From the NCBI GenBank assembly GCA_907163375.1, contig CAJQUW010014401.1, positions 186,001-250,000 of the forward strand: a stretch of 64,000 nt of DNA, read 5' to 3'. A model generated the notes under the pieces. That model was not told where the DNA came from. It made no database searches and saw nothing but the letters and a program-made list of their open reading frames with translations. Origin of the DNA: Prostheceraeus crozeri. Its lineage: Eukaryota; Platyhelminthes; Polycladida; Euryleptidae. A program made the position numbers and the translations under genes. Shown here one piece after another: positions 31,511-44,155 of the stretch; the first letter of the stretch is position 1, and every line of letters starts with the position of its first letter.

Positions 31511-34500
31511 AGACTTTTGTTAGTGGATGGATGAAACCACATTGACTCTGCAATGACATTCGTGTGTATTCTCTTCTCCCGTACTTTTCATGCCTCTAAA
31601 GTCTGTATTTTCAAATTTTATTGCCACTTCCACATTTTGAATATTTAAGCAAATATGTGCACAATTTCTTGCGCTTTATGTATTCGAAAGTAGAAAATTA
31701 AGCTTAATTCAAGAGCTATAGTAAGCTGCGGAATTGTTCAAAAGAGGATTGTTATATTCCTGAGAACAACAATTATATATTTCCTAAATGATACACCAAT
31801 TATGCACTACTATTTGGAATGTGGATTGTTGAAAATAATTAATTATTACCGAGTTATGAAAATGACAGTGCGATAGCATTGGCAATTATCCCATTATCAC
31901 GATAGGCTCACAACAATCTCTGATAATCCAGTGGTGGCTACTGTGGATTGATTTATTGATCATGCTGACATGAAAACCCCACTTTCTCTGTAAATTCATC
32001 AAAAGACAAACTGTCGCTGTCACATGGTCAAGCTAGACAGAAATACTGCACACGCTAATTATTTCCATGCCAAGAAAAGTCTTCTCATGTGGTTGCAATA
32101 TAACCAAAGCGGGAATTGGTGTTGTGATATTCCTCCCTCCCCAAATCTAAATTGTTCATAGGAAGAAGTACATCTGAAAGCCGGTAATGCATAATTCCCC
32201 CCTCAGGAAAAGAGAAGCAAATAATTCCTTCTAGACGTCACAGTTTCAATCTTAGAAGAGATGCAATCGCAAATTGAATAATGTTTCCTGGAAGCCACTA
32301 GTTTTAATCTAAATACATATCTTTTTAATCTAAACGAGTCTAAATCGGGCGAAGCAATGACAAGCTCAATCAAAATGCTAGTGAAATCGTGGATAGTTGT
32401 TTCTGTCGATTGGTAGCGACCAAAGCCAAACCGCCTTAAGGGCATTTCATCCATTTCACGTCAAATGACCGTCCACCAAGATCCAATACAATTGGATAGA
32501 TGATCAAACTAAACTAATGGCAGTGTGTATAGGTCATGAGCCTATACTGTGGAAGCCAATTTATTTTATTTAATATTCCTCTCCCTATTGTATGTCTGCA
32601 TCCAGCATTTGGGCCCTGTTGGGAGCTGCGGACACAAACAATCAAGAGTTGCGTCCATGGGAATGGGGCTCAGGGGCCAGGCCCACTCACTGCAAAAATA
32701 AGGCGATTTTGGTGATTCATTCCATATCGCATTGCTATTTTCTTTGGCATACGTCTCTAATTTTTCCTGTAAGGGCGCATTACATAGTTTCCCGATGCCA
32801 ATAATAAGATGAAGCTTCATTAAAAGATACGTGAGGAGTGAACGTTATTTGAGATTTTGCGCCCATTCCAGTGCACCGTCTGGAAGTTTGTGATGACTTG
32901 TTTGAAATCGTACGAAACAGCCTTTTTGACATTTTCTGAAACCTTCATTCTACATGTATTTTGATCTTCCAGTTACAACATGCATTTCAAAATAACTTGT
33001 ATTCTGACTGTCTTCTATTAGATGCTTCTCATACTTTCATATCTTGTTTTATCTCCTTTCATCGTTTCTTAATAGGCCTGTATCTCGCCTGTACTTTGCT
33101 CACTTAAGAATAGGCATTCATTCAGAAGCATCGTTGAAGCTATACTTCTTTCTTGTTAATAATTAGTGGTGCGATTTTATGAGTGACCTTACACCTGATG
33201 ATTCACAGACAACAAGCATTTTGCTTACTGGCTATATGCTATTTCTTTTGCAAGGGGGCGCCACCTCTGCGCTTGAAATGGGACGCCCACCACATAAAAA
33301 CGGCCCTGACAAAAGTACGCTTAAGTAATTCCTCGCTTGCTTGTCATACCACTTTCATCAAATTACTGTTAAACTATCTCATCAATTAGCTGATACAATT
33401 GATTAGTGTATTGCATAGACTCCGTTCAGTGTACAATTGTAGCAAGGCACTCAGGCTATGGAGCATGCCTCGAGTAATGAATGAGCTGAATTCTCACACA
33501 ATGTGAACCATAGCCATCACTGCATCAAATTTGTGTATTCATGTGCATGACTTTTATTCATCTTAAAATATACACAACTTTACTTTTTAAATGCTACCAT
33601 CGTTGTCATCACAATTTCGTATTGCGATTGAATACAGCCATAACACAGATTTCAGTGTGAAGTGAATCAAACTTCAGAGTCGAACCATTGAGAGAGCGTG
33701 TCTGAGGTGTTCAGAATTCCTTTTGTTACGTGTTTTCAGCTTTCTCGACTTGTGTCAATTGTTTCTCTGTTGCACTCTGCACGTTCAAAACCCTTTGAAA
33801 TGCATCATGATTGTATGAATGAATTGGAATTATGTAAATAGAATAATTTGGCATTGAGTTACATCCTCCATTGAAAACTGGGAACAGACCTGAATATCCG
33901 CCATGTCATCAAATATCAGGAGTCATCAGCAGGCCTAGTTCACATCTCTCGACATTGACATAGCTCCCTATTTAAGTTTACAGTCACATCCGGAGCAAAT
34001 TTCTGTGGACATATGCAACTATTTGGAACTGATAGATGAGAAAAAAATATTCTGATGCCTTATTCAATAACCTTTCATGCACATTGTGTCCGCTTGACGA
34101 CACTTCGATCCTCAACCTTTGGGAATGCAGATTCCGCAGCGGTAAAAATTCATAACCGAAAGAAAGAGGCGATCAATGCGATTCTAATGACATCACTCCC
34201 AACCTCGTACAATGCCTAGTACGCTCGCAAATTGCATTTGAATTTTGTTTCAAAAAACTCAAATTTTTAAAAAAATTTTAGAATGAAAGGGTCAAGTACT
34301 TCTTTTAACATACTAACTTGTCGCCAAGGTTAGTGCGATTGGAAAGTGCAAAACACGATAGTAATCGTGAATTAATTCACTATTTCTGAATTCAATCGCA
34401 AATTTTCTTTGAATTTGTTTGATTAGAATAAATAAGATGATATACATGTGCTACTTCTGCATTCATGGGAAAAGAGGCTTTCCTGTAAAAGAAATTTTTA

Positions 34501-35280
34501 GAAGAAAAAAGAAGGGAGCACCTTTAGACATGCCCCTCGATGGCTTAGTGGACCGGTTTTTACCAGCAAAAGGACAAAGTGATTTAGCTGACAGATTTCA
34601 TGAAGTCCACTGAATGGAGACGTGTTGTCATTTGTAGTCAATGATCAAAGAATATTAGCGCAACTTCCCCGCAAAATTATGTTTTCACGAAGAACGAAGG
34701 TCTCAGTGTTTTATTTTCTTAAAGTATAGGAATAAAGTACTCTATCTGATTTAAAGCATGTTTGCCATTTGAAAGCAGTGGTACATTTTCTCTTGGAAAA
34801 TAAGGCATCGGTGAGGAAAATAGGCATTCTATGAAGCCAGAAGGGCAAGAAAATGTGGAAATCCGAGGCCGCGAAGCGAAAGAGGATTTCTACGATTTTC
34901 GTGCCCACTGGATACATAGCATAGCTTATCCTCTAAATCTATGGTAAATGTCCAATGACCAATGTGATTATATGAATAAATCTATGAAAATTTATCTTGC
35001 CCTGCGACAATTTTCATATTATCGCATATTACCTTCACAGATTTAGAGGATAATAAAGTTCAGTTTTCCCAGATATATACTCGTATATATATTTTTTGAA
35101 TTGTAACGTAATTTTATTGACAGAAAAAACATGTAGACACCAATGAAATAAATTACATGAGATAAAAAAGCCCTGTGTTTTGTTAAAGTAAAAAGTTAAG
35201 ACCTAAAAAACACCTAAATTTGGGATTTGCAATAAACTTATACGTATAAAACATCAAAATACAAAAAAAAGATAGCTAAG
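31511..35280. other. Intergenic, nothing certain
   Basis: About 3.8 kb of AT-rich DNA. Minus-strand frames of 83-84 codons (32203-32454, 32566-32820) have no motif I know. Inverted copies of ATCCTCTAAATCT lie at about 34928-34940 and 35040-35052. Confidence 0.5.
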
Positions 35281-35284
35281 TTAA

Positions 35285-36391
35285 CTCTTTCACTGCCAAA
35301 CACGTATATCTCCGTTTTACCATTCATGCCCGCTGTGGCCAAGCACGTAGATCTACGTTTTTGGTCATTTTCTTTTGCGATGCAAGAGTGACAAAGGAAT
35401 TCACACACCACATGATGTAAGTACAACTCATCTGTGTCATCTGCCATGATATTACGATGCTCGTGCAGGATGACTTATTTGTGGTGATCATCGTCGTTCT
35501 GCAAGGATGGAAATGGCATCGTCAAGTAGAGCATGAAGTCGTGCATATTCTGTGGAGGAAATGGTAAAAATAATAGGAAACTCTGACAGTGAAGAGTACA
35601 TCGTGGAAAGTAGTGATGATGAAGACCAATCTGATTATGATACAAGTGCCTCCGAAGACGATATGGATGAAGATGAACAACCGGAAGATGTTCCACATGC
35701 AACAAACTGGAGTCCAGCAGGCCGTAGTCCTAACATACACCCCTGTTTGGCTACCAATCCTGGTCCACGCGGAGAAGCGGTTATGAATGGTGAACAAAGT
35801 GACATGAAGCATTTTCAGTTATTCTTCTCGGATGAGCTGTTGGAAACTGTTGTTCAGCAAACGAATTTGTACGCTGAGCAATGCTTTGAAGGTATTGAAA
35901 CGCCTCTATCTCCACATTCAAGGACGTTGGAAGGACGTGACAATACCGGAGATGAAAGTGTTCTTTGGGCTGACACTGCTGACAGGGATAATACAAAAGT
36001 CGGAACGGTCTCTTTTGGTCTACAGATGATTGCATGCATGCACCCTACTTTGGAGATCATATGAGCAGAAATCGGTATCAACTCATTATGAGTTTCCTAC
36101 ACTTCAACGACAATTCTGCCAGATCAGAGGATTCTCAGGATCGGATTTACAAGGTTCGCCCAATCTACGACTATCTGATGGAGAAGTTTCGTGAATACTA
36201 CACACCACATGAACATATATCAATTGATGAAGGTGTCTTGAAATGGAAAGGCAGGTTGGAACATATGAATAGCATTTGTAATGATAGAACATGAAAAAAC
36301 ATCATTGAAAATAAGTTTGCGCAGGTGTAAAAATGTGCAAAAACTTGGGCCACAGCAGGATGTCATCGAAAAACCGTGGGCAGTGAAAGAG
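35285..36391 (+). mobile_element. piggyBac-like element 1, 3'-deleted
   Basis: A 1107-bp element flanked by TTAA on both sides (35281-35284 and 36392-36395). Its 13-bp terminal inverted repeats CTCTTTCACTGCC are perfect. TTAA target sites and such ends define piggyBac elements. It holds the N-terminal half of a transposase. The segment after the first catalytic Asp is missing, so the element is non-autonomous. Confidence 0.93.
35552..36294 (+). pseudogene. piggyBac transposase, N-terminal half
   Basis: Three frames in succession. 35552 to about 35920 codes an acidic, Ser/Asp-rich N-terminus followed by F-F-S-D-E-L-L and an N-x-Y-A-E-Q block. From about 35920 to 36029 another frame has R-W-K-D-V-T-I-P-E-M-K and F-F-G-L. 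36034-36294 has M-S-R-N-R-Y, F-L-H-F-N-D-N, then S-I-D-E-G-V-L-K-W-K-G-R, where the Asp of S-I-D-E corresponds to the first catalytic Asp of piggyBac transposases. The other two catalytic Asp residues and the Cys-rich tail are deleted. The many minus-strand frames here are shadows. Confidence 0.88.
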
Positions 36392-36395
36392 TTAA

Positions 36396-37185
36396 CTTGA
36401 TAAAAAGGAGGTTTCAATGATGGCGAAGTCAATGATTTCTGGAAGACGGACAGCATTGTACCTATTTGATTGCTTCCTCGCTATACGGCTATAAGTGATG
36501 TTCGTAAGAGGGAAAAACGTATTCTACGCCTTATGTACGACATTACATGGCAATAGTTTTCGCGAGTTTTCCTTGAGATCATGTCTGCCATGTTTTTTAT
36601 GAAAGCGCAGGCATTCAGGACCATACCTCCGGTCCCAGATATATCCGTAATTTGTCCCAAATTATCCTAGATATATGATGAATATCTGTGATTTACGGCA
36701 ACTCTAATTTCACTGTCCTGGATATATTTCGTGCATTGCACCTCTAATTTCTATGATGAATCAAATACATGTAATTTTGGCTAGAAATAAAACACTATTT
36801 TGAAAAATAGAGTATCATAATAGGAATGAAACATGCTTTTAAGTGCAATATAGTCCACTTTATCCGTACTCTATCCGGATTTCGTAATGAAAGCCCGATT
36901 CAGATGGTTATTATTATTATAACCCGAATAAGAAGTCTATTCACAGCGGGCTTAAATGCCATATGTTTCATTTAATCTCGGTAAAACTCATTGGATTTGC
37001 ATGCATTAGAAAATGACATTTAAGCCCGCTAACAGAAGATATGAATATTTGCTTACATCATATATTTATAAGAAAGATATGTGTAACTTATCTATGGCAA
37101 TAGCATTCCTATGTGTAAGTATTAGTGTTGAAGTAAAATTACCGTAGCTGAGAAGCATTTGAATGATTTAAATTTCAAAGAAGTT
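36396..37185. other. Intergenic; contains a short inverted repeat
   Basis: AGCGGGCTTAAATG near 36947 is repeated in inverted form near 37017-37030, spacer about 55 bp. CCCGATTCAGATGG near 36895 recurs at 43014-43028 in the foldback there, so the two may be relatives. Confidence 0.5.
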
Positions 37186-37193
37186 GTTTAATA
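37186..37193. repeat. 8-bp target-site duplication (left)
   Basis: GTTTAATA, repeated exactly at 37505-37512. Confidence 0.85.
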
Positions 37194-37504
37194 GGCACTA
37201 CTGCAGTTTAGTGCACCCTCTATGAAAGAGACGGAAACGCGCCTACTACAGTTTAGTGCACCCTAAAACAACGGCGCATTCTCCCGCAAACGATGACTAC
37301 GCACATTACACCGAAGCGCGCGCTCGGTGTAATGTGCGAAGACGAAGACGAAGACACGAAGACACAAAGACACTCATTTATAACTATAGGGAAGAACGAA
37401 CGGCATTCATTCTGTTGATTAAATCAGGTTGTTCTCACATGCATTTTAGGGTGCACTAAACTGCAGTAGGGGTAAAAGAGGGTGCACTAAACTGCAGTAG
37501 TGCC
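37194..37504. mobile_element. 311-bp element with doubled terminal inverted repeats
   Basis: It begins GGCACTACTGCAGTTTAGTG and ends with its perfect reverse complement. A second, near-identical 22-bp copy of CTACTGCAGTTTAGTGCACC lies about 45 bp inside the left end and about 28 bp inside the right end. An 8-bp target duplication flanks it. In the middle is a perfect 14-bp hairpin (37301-37314 with 37324-37337) and a GAAGAC repeat. An 8-bp duplication with GG termini fits Merlin-like or hAT-like transposition; I cannot decide. Confidence 0.88.
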
Positions 37505-37512
37505 GTTTAATA
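37505..37512. repeat. 8-bp target-site duplication (right)
   Basis: An exact repeat of 37186-37193. Confidence 0.85.
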
Positions 37513-38435
37513 AATGGTTCATTCATTTGCATGATCGCTATCAAGTAAGTCGGATTTGGAGAAAAATCTCTAGACATCTAGAGACAGGAAGAAATCTGGG
37601 CTCAAATGTGATTCGTATCAAAAAAGCTTGTCCAAATGAAGGTTATAATAAACGTTAAAAAAGAAATATTTGAAAGTTTCCTGTTCAAAAAAGTCAAACA
37701 GTTAATCAACCAACCGTCTCCGCAACTCATTTACGTTGAAAGAAAGGAAGTTCGGAGTTCAAGGGCGTTATTAGGAGCAATTCCTTGAAGTCAATATTTC
37801 CACAATCCAAACAATCAAACAGACGTAGCATAATAAAACCTGTCATATATCACGTATCACTAACCGTCAATTGCTTTGCAATATTTGTTTTGCTCTGATC
37901 TGACAGTGATTTGTTACGATGAATTGACTTACCGAATTATCCTTTTCATCTTTTCGCTTGCTATGTCGCGACATTTTCTTCCCTTCCTTTATATTCATTG
38001 TTTGATCTTATCTTTTAAACCGATTCCTTGCGTACCGCCCATGTCCTTTTGTCGCCTGTCTTTCGACCCATGTCTCCAAGGTTCCCATTATTTTCGGACG
38101 GTAAGAATGTTTCTATCAAGACTGCCTTATTGAACTTCCGAATGAAGCTCGAGCAGTCAATATTCAATGGCGATATTTTGCAATTTACATTAATTTAATG
38201 CTTCTAAATGACAGTTTTGGAAGACTGAATTAAGAGTCAGAAAAATCTTCGGGAACAATGAAGTCCTGTTGCCGTCTTCATCTACCAGCAATAGGATTAA
38301 GGTCATGGCAGTGGTCCGATTATAAACTATCCATAATTATGACTTTTGCCATTTTCAGCCTAAATTTTTTTCATACGTTGCACACTACCCCGCCAGATAT
38401 GTCCTTTTCATTCCTTTTTCAGATTTAACATACAC
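37513..38435. other. Intergenic, nothing recognised
   Basis: AT-rich, no supported gene. Confidence 0.5.
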
Positions 38436-38436
38436 A

Positions 38437-38528
<92 letters not shown>
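38436..38528. repeat. (ACATAT)n hexanucleotide microsatellite
   Basis: About 15 copies of ACATAT with no interruption. On the minus strand they read as an alternating Met-Tyr frame, which is not a gene. Confidence 0.95.
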
Positions 38529-38529
<1 letters not shown>

Positions 38530-38709
38530 GACTTACTTAGAAATCTTTCTTTAGTTGAAGAGTAAACTTCTGCCTGTGACATAATGCAGGATAGTTCATT
38601 TGCCCAGTTCATGGTCATATCCAGGAAGTTGTTCATTCGGCAGGTCAGGAAAAAGAAAATTATAGAAAATGTTTCACTCCTTCGCTTTATTGACCGATTT
38701 TTGATAAAT

Positions 38710-39542
38710 AATGTATTTTGTAGAGAAAAAATAGCGCGCAGTTCATTGCGAAGTTATATTCCAGAGGTCCTTTCGACCGGTCTCGCCAGTGAAAAACTCG
38801 GAATAACATAAAATTGAAAATTAAGACAAAGAAAAAGCTGAATGTGAACACACTTTACCATGGCAAGAGAAGGTCCATCAATAGATCCTTCTGCTTCCAG
38901 AGATCTGTATTGTAACGCTGAATAATAGCTTCGAAAATGAAATTCCATTTTAGGGCGAAAAATCAGCAGCTTTCCTTCATCGTTCTATGAATAGAGTTGT
39001 TTCCAGTTGATTTTTTGCCGCTGATGTATGTTTCTTGGTCCACACTCGCCGTGTTTCCGTGCAATCTCCTAAAGATCCTCTGCCTGTTGCCGACTGGTCC
39101 TCAATTGTGTACCGCTTCCTTTGTGACTGTGGGTCAGCATGCTTTGCCAGGACGAGCAAGTGAACATGTGCCAAAGTGACTTGCAGTTGGTCGCACTGGT
39201 GTCAACCGGTCTGCCATTACAGATCACGTTGTCCTTTGTTCCTGTGATTGTGAGAGTTTGCTGGAAAAATCTTCTATTGGGTGCAAAGCACGCCAAGATC
39301 GTTTGTTGCCAATTTCCGAAGCTATACATATTCAGCGTTACAATCCAGATCTCCGCAAGCAGAAGAATGCATTGATGGACATTCTCTTGCCATGGTAAAA
39401 TGTGTTCACATTCAGCTTTTTCTTTGTCTTAATTTTCAAATTTATGTCATTCCGAGTTTTCCACTGACGAGGCCGGTCGAAAGGACCTCTGGAATATAAC
39501 TTCGCAATGAACTGCGCGCTATTTTTCCTCTACGAAATAAAT
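38710..39542. mobile_element. Foldback element with arms of about 230 bp
   Basis: The left arm 38710-38942 and right arm 39310-39542 are inverted copies of high similarity. The outer ends read GTAGAGAAAAAATAGCGCGC on the left and nearly the same on the right. The 367-bp centre is GC-richer than the surroundings and open on the minus strand (38977-39174, 39069-39329). The two frames overlap and show no motif I know. The centre could be captured host sequence, as foldback elements often carry. Confidence 0.8.
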
Positions 39543-41190
39543 ATTCACTAAATGTCCATTCCCACCGGACGCGGCGCGGCGTGTCTCAGTCGTCCAGAAT
39601 TTTCGATCACAACCTTGCCAAACCTATGGGGCTGTTCACACAGACACGCGCGGGACCACGAGTCCAAGAAATTTCAGAGAAAGTTCTGTAATGACGCGCG
39701 GTTTGCTTACGAGATAAGAAAATCCAACCCGTGCCAAGCCGCCTCGCGTCTTGCTCTATCACCCGCACGACAACTTGACACCACAGGTTGCCAGATGTAC
39801 GTGCAGAGAAATGACTGACTTTCGACATAGCTATCCGAGAATTCTGACCTTCTGTGAGGGCAATCTAACCAAATGAACATCAAAATCCCTTATCAGTGCA
39901 CTTTCATACTTTGTCAACCATAAAATCGAATTCATGAATGCATTTGGAGATGAATGGTATTTTATTTACTGCAAAACGAATATCGGAAACAAAGATGAGA
40001 AAGTTGTTGTTGTTCTCGACTTAATCTGATAATCTTCAATCGAGTGATACTCCCGAGAATAGACGATGTAAGTTAATTGAGGTCGCTTTGTGAGCTAACT
40101 TAAGTGGCAAAGTGAATCCGTGCGCAATTCTATTTCATGATCTGTCACCTGTGCCTTGTTGTCACCCTATGAATGAAAATGTGTAAATGTTGTGTGTCCT
40201 TAAAAACCCTATTCTTTAAAATGTGAGATATCAAATGATTAGTTTTCCCATAGCAATCCCCATATCTAAACGATTAATTTCCAATGTCAATCAAGTATGC
40301 CGCACTTCATTTGCAATTGAAAAAATAACTTTAGCATTGTTGCTCTCTTTCATCTCTCTTTAATAATTCGCCAATCCTTCAAGCATTACGATGAAGTCAT
40401 TAAAACCCGACGTATCGTTTATATGATGCAGATCGCAGAATTTTTAACCAATTTAGTTGAAACACACTTCATCCAAAAGGAAATTTCACGAAGAAGATGA
40501 TGGTGGCATCTATTTTGCAAACAGCAGCCACTTTCTACTTGAAAATGCTCGCTTCTATCGCTCATGCTCATCGCTGTGCGTGACTACAGTCTTATAATTG
40601 TGTTGACAGTTTGACAAAATGATTGATTTCACTTGGTTTTTATAAATAGTATTGTCAGTGAAACATCTGATCTGATATTACCTCAAATCATATACGACAT
40701 CCACAACTTACAGATTTTTGGTTGACCAAAACTCGTCATAGAATTACTCGGATATTGCTCTAAAATAGACTTCCCCGGCAACACTTCAGTTCATAACGAA
40801 CTGTTCTCGTCTGATGAAACTTGCAGATGTAAAAACCTGATTACATCACGCTTTGTTCACGCTCGTAAATCTAATGCAAAATATCTTGGTATTTCCTCGA
40901 GAATGTAACATTTAGACATTATTTTTGAGTAATTATGCTTAAAATGTTGCATCAGACTTCATGCAAATTCTGAAAACTGAGTACGTCATTTAACTATAGG
41001 TCTATTTATGCTTCCTGTGTTTTTTTAACGCAGACATAGATATGTCATTCGCAATGAAAACGCATATCTTGACGTCCGATTGCGCAGACCTCTGTGGAAA
41101 ACGGGGAACCATCCGTGACGAATGGTCCGTCGCATTGATTTGGTAACCATGACGATGTCGCAACCGGCGTGAAACGCAGGATAGTTGAGC
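39543..41190. other. Intergenic; GC-richer patch at 39552-39830
   Basis: The patch directly after the foldback element is rich in CGCG words, and its two strands hold frames of 88 and 73 codons without known motifs. It is perhaps a MITE remnant, as GGGGCTGTTCACACAG resembles PIF-type ends. The rest is AT-rich and empty. A 12-bp word GAAACGCAGGAT occurs at 41171 and 41209. Confidence 0.45.
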
Positions 41191-41424
41191 TTATTCCAAC
41201 TTTTTCATGAAACGCAGGATGGACGAAAGCCAAGAGACAGTCCGACGTGACGCCAAGTTTGAAGAACTGTTAATAAAAGAAGTCCAAACCTTCGAACATT
41301 TATGGAATGGCCGATCAAATCGAAACTTTGACATCCTAAAATAATGAAAATGGCACTCTTCGTCTTGATATCGCAGATCTCTCATCAATTGAATTTCACC
41401 TTGAACTTTCCTCACTGCATTCAT
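41191..41424 (-). pseudogene. PIF/Harbinger transposase N-terminal fragment
   Basis: In the 77-codon minus-strand frame, residues about 14-35 contain D-E-E-C-H-F-H-Y-F-R-M-S and then a short F-R-F-D. This matches the D-x-x-x-F-x-x-x-F-R-M-S-x-x-x-F-D block at the start of HARBI1-like transposases. The following R-R-T-V-S-W-L-S-S-I-L-R-F resembles the R-x-x-I-S-x-x-x-R-L-x-x-x-L-R-F block. No catalytic region follows, and TIRs were not found. Confidence 0.65.
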
Positions 41425-42943
41425 TGGTCGTATAGACCATCGTCGGCGTCGTCGCTGATGTATCTACGGTAAGACAGATACGATGATAGGCAAATCCCTT
41501 AAAATGTCACCACTTTCCATGATAAAAGAATATTGAAGTGATACGGTCTCACCCGCAGCTAGAATAAATGAGAATGACAGCGGACGTTGGTATCTGCCCT
41601 TTCATTGCTCATCATGGGCAAATTGATCTTTGGAACTTGCGTTCGAAATCTTCTCAACCTGCGTTTCCTAAGAACGGAAGATACAGGACAGAGGAAGTAT
41701 AAATCAGCCTCATCTCGGGGAAATGTCATTTTATGGTGTCTTGTTTGGCCTCATTCGAATGCATGTAACACAAGGAGTATGAATATGTTAATTATTTAGC
41801 AATAAGAAGTGTCCATGATGATATGGCATTTGTAGTTGCCCCCTCTCCATTCCTCTCTTCCGCGCCTGGTCACCAGCTTAATGTCTGAGCTTGTGTGCTC
41901 AAGATGTTGCCTGGATTGAAAGCTGTGGAATATATCAAACGATTTTTATTGTTATTGTGATTTTACTTCAGTTAGTTCATATTTGACGTCGCGTGTCACT
42001 TTATGGTGCATGTGTTATGTCCAGCGAGTTAAAAGAAGCCAAATTCAAATTGAAAAATAAGAATTCAGAAGATGCCAAACATTGGAGAGAATTCAACCGT
42101 ACACCAATATATTTACTCAGTTGATTCCTGTCATATGTCTAGGTTTTTGGAGTGGGATTTAGATAACTTCCGAAATTTTGACATTTTTGAACGCAGAAGA
42201 TATTTTTGTTGTGAGAAATGATTTTCATCAGAAAAGACAGATGACATTTCAAAGTATTTTTCTATAAAATCTTTCAACACAACAGATTAAGAATCTGTCC
42301 TAAATGACAATCAATCCATTTCAAACATCGCTAACAGCGATGCTAACAGCGTTTTTCCCTCCAAACTATTCTAATTTGATGTGAATGCAGGCAGTTGCAG
42401 CTGAATAAAGAAACAAATTGCGTGGGATTGGAATACACGCAATATTGGGACGAATGCACGCTGTATTGTCGTAATTAGTTTTCGAAAGTAATATAAATTC
42501 ATAATTCTAATTCTAACTGACATGAATGCCACGCTTCACCGAAAATGCTTAGATGATAGCTTTTAGCCCCAATATTCTCTCATTTTTAGTAGAGCTCATA
42601 AATTAATGCATTTTTTGCTTACTCGGAGTAGAAATATAGGCATGGCATCCATGTTCAGAGGGCATAAATGGAAAAATTCCGATGGCCATATGTTAGTGTC
42701 CGACGAATTCCGCATCTATGCCAGGCAGAAATGGATAACATTGTTGAAAGGAAACTTTGACCTGTCATTAAGATTGAATTTTTGGGAATGGTCATGTCTT
42801 GAGTGAAAAATAAAATACATGTGACGGGCTTGAATATTTTTTACTTTTCAGTTCAAGACGCAACCATTCATAAAAATTACACTGAGATATTATTGATATT
42901 CTAACACAAATAAGTGCAAGATGGATGGTAATATAGGAATAAT
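41425..42943. other. Intergenic, nothing recognised
   Basis: AT-rich. A 66-codon frame at 42606-42806 lacks support. Confidence 0.5.
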
Positions 42944-43030
42944 ACCCATCTGAAGAGGGCCTCAATGACGACAATCTGAGGGCACGTTTGTGCCCGAGGA
43001 CTTCGTCATCAAAACCCGATTCAGATGGGT
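42944..43030. repeat. 87-bp foldback
   Basis: The outer 11 bases ACCCATCTGAA (42944-42954) pair perfectly with 43020-43030. Further in, ATGACGA/TCGTCAT and GGGCAC/GTGCCC also pair, so the whole sequence folds into one hairpin. Confidence 0.75.
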
Positions 43031-44151
43031 GATCTAGATATACATTGTCAATAGAATGATAGATATCTCATCCTTTCTACGAATATTAAAGATTATGTCG
43101 TCTACCTACCTTTGTAGGCAGCTCGTGATGCGAATTGATTTGACATTTACCTTCATAAAGTCAGTGGCATAAAACATGATTCAATAGGATCCATGAAGTG
43201 TCCGCTTTTAGGCATGTTATCTTTGTTTTGTAGATAAATAAAATCTTATAGCAATAAATAAAAAAATAAATTGTGGATAAATAAAATCTTCATGTATTGA
43301 AAGCTCAGAATGTACCGGTACTATAGATTATGCCTATAACTATATAGATACTGTAGTTATAGGCACGAGTGGAATAAATGAAAATATCTTTCTCTGAAAC
43401 TTCTCTCAATCAACATTGAAAATTGTGCTGTTGTCCGCTGAAAGACTTGACAGGTTAAGAGAGTTGAGTTAAAATTTCTTGCTCATACTTCGAGATAAAG
43501 TTGGTGATGAATTTTAATAGAAAACATTTTTGTCTACCGCTTTATTTTCGACAGTGAGTGAAATATAAAGTCAAACTATTCAATTTATAAGTTGTGATGC
43601 AATTAGCATAAATTAAACAGATGGCCTTATTAAAAAACATAATTCTCACAAATTATCGCTTTTCGCCGATAGTATCAAGTGATGATGAAGTGACGGAAGA
43701 TTAACATGGTACAAAAATAGCATTGCAATGTTACTCTTATCAACGGCTGATGCTGGCAGAGCTCTTCTTAACTGTTCTATATCGGCTTGATTTCTTAATG
43801 CCTTGTTAATGCCACTTTTGATCTTGGATAAATGAATCGATGTCCTTGCTCAAAATAGTCACGGGGACATCTTATCTGCTGCGACTGGAAGCTGAAATGT
43901 GCTCAAATGTTTGTGGATGGATGACTATTTTGAGAAAGGTAGATGTTCAGTCATTGTGGCATATAATGATTGGATAATGCTTCCAACGAGCAGTTCATTA
44001 CAAGGATTAAAAGCTTGACATGTTTTATAGTCATATTTCCTTAAAATCATCACAATGCTAAAAACATGATTTTTAATTTCTTGGAAATTTTCAAATATTG
44101 ACATTCGATATGATATAGTCTACTTATTTAATCCATGTGTATTAACCCTCC
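43031..44151. other. Intergenic; one small hairpin
   Basis: A 12-bp hairpin TGCCTATAACTA is near 43339-43366. No gene seen. Confidence 0.5.
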
Positions 44152-44155
44152 CACT

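Noticed and set aside
32566..32820. 84-codon minus-strand frame with several Trp and Cys
   Set aside because: No recognisable domain, splice signals or repeats; kept out for lack of support.
38385..38636. Met-Tyr repeat frame
   Set aside because: A translation of the ACATAT microsatellite.
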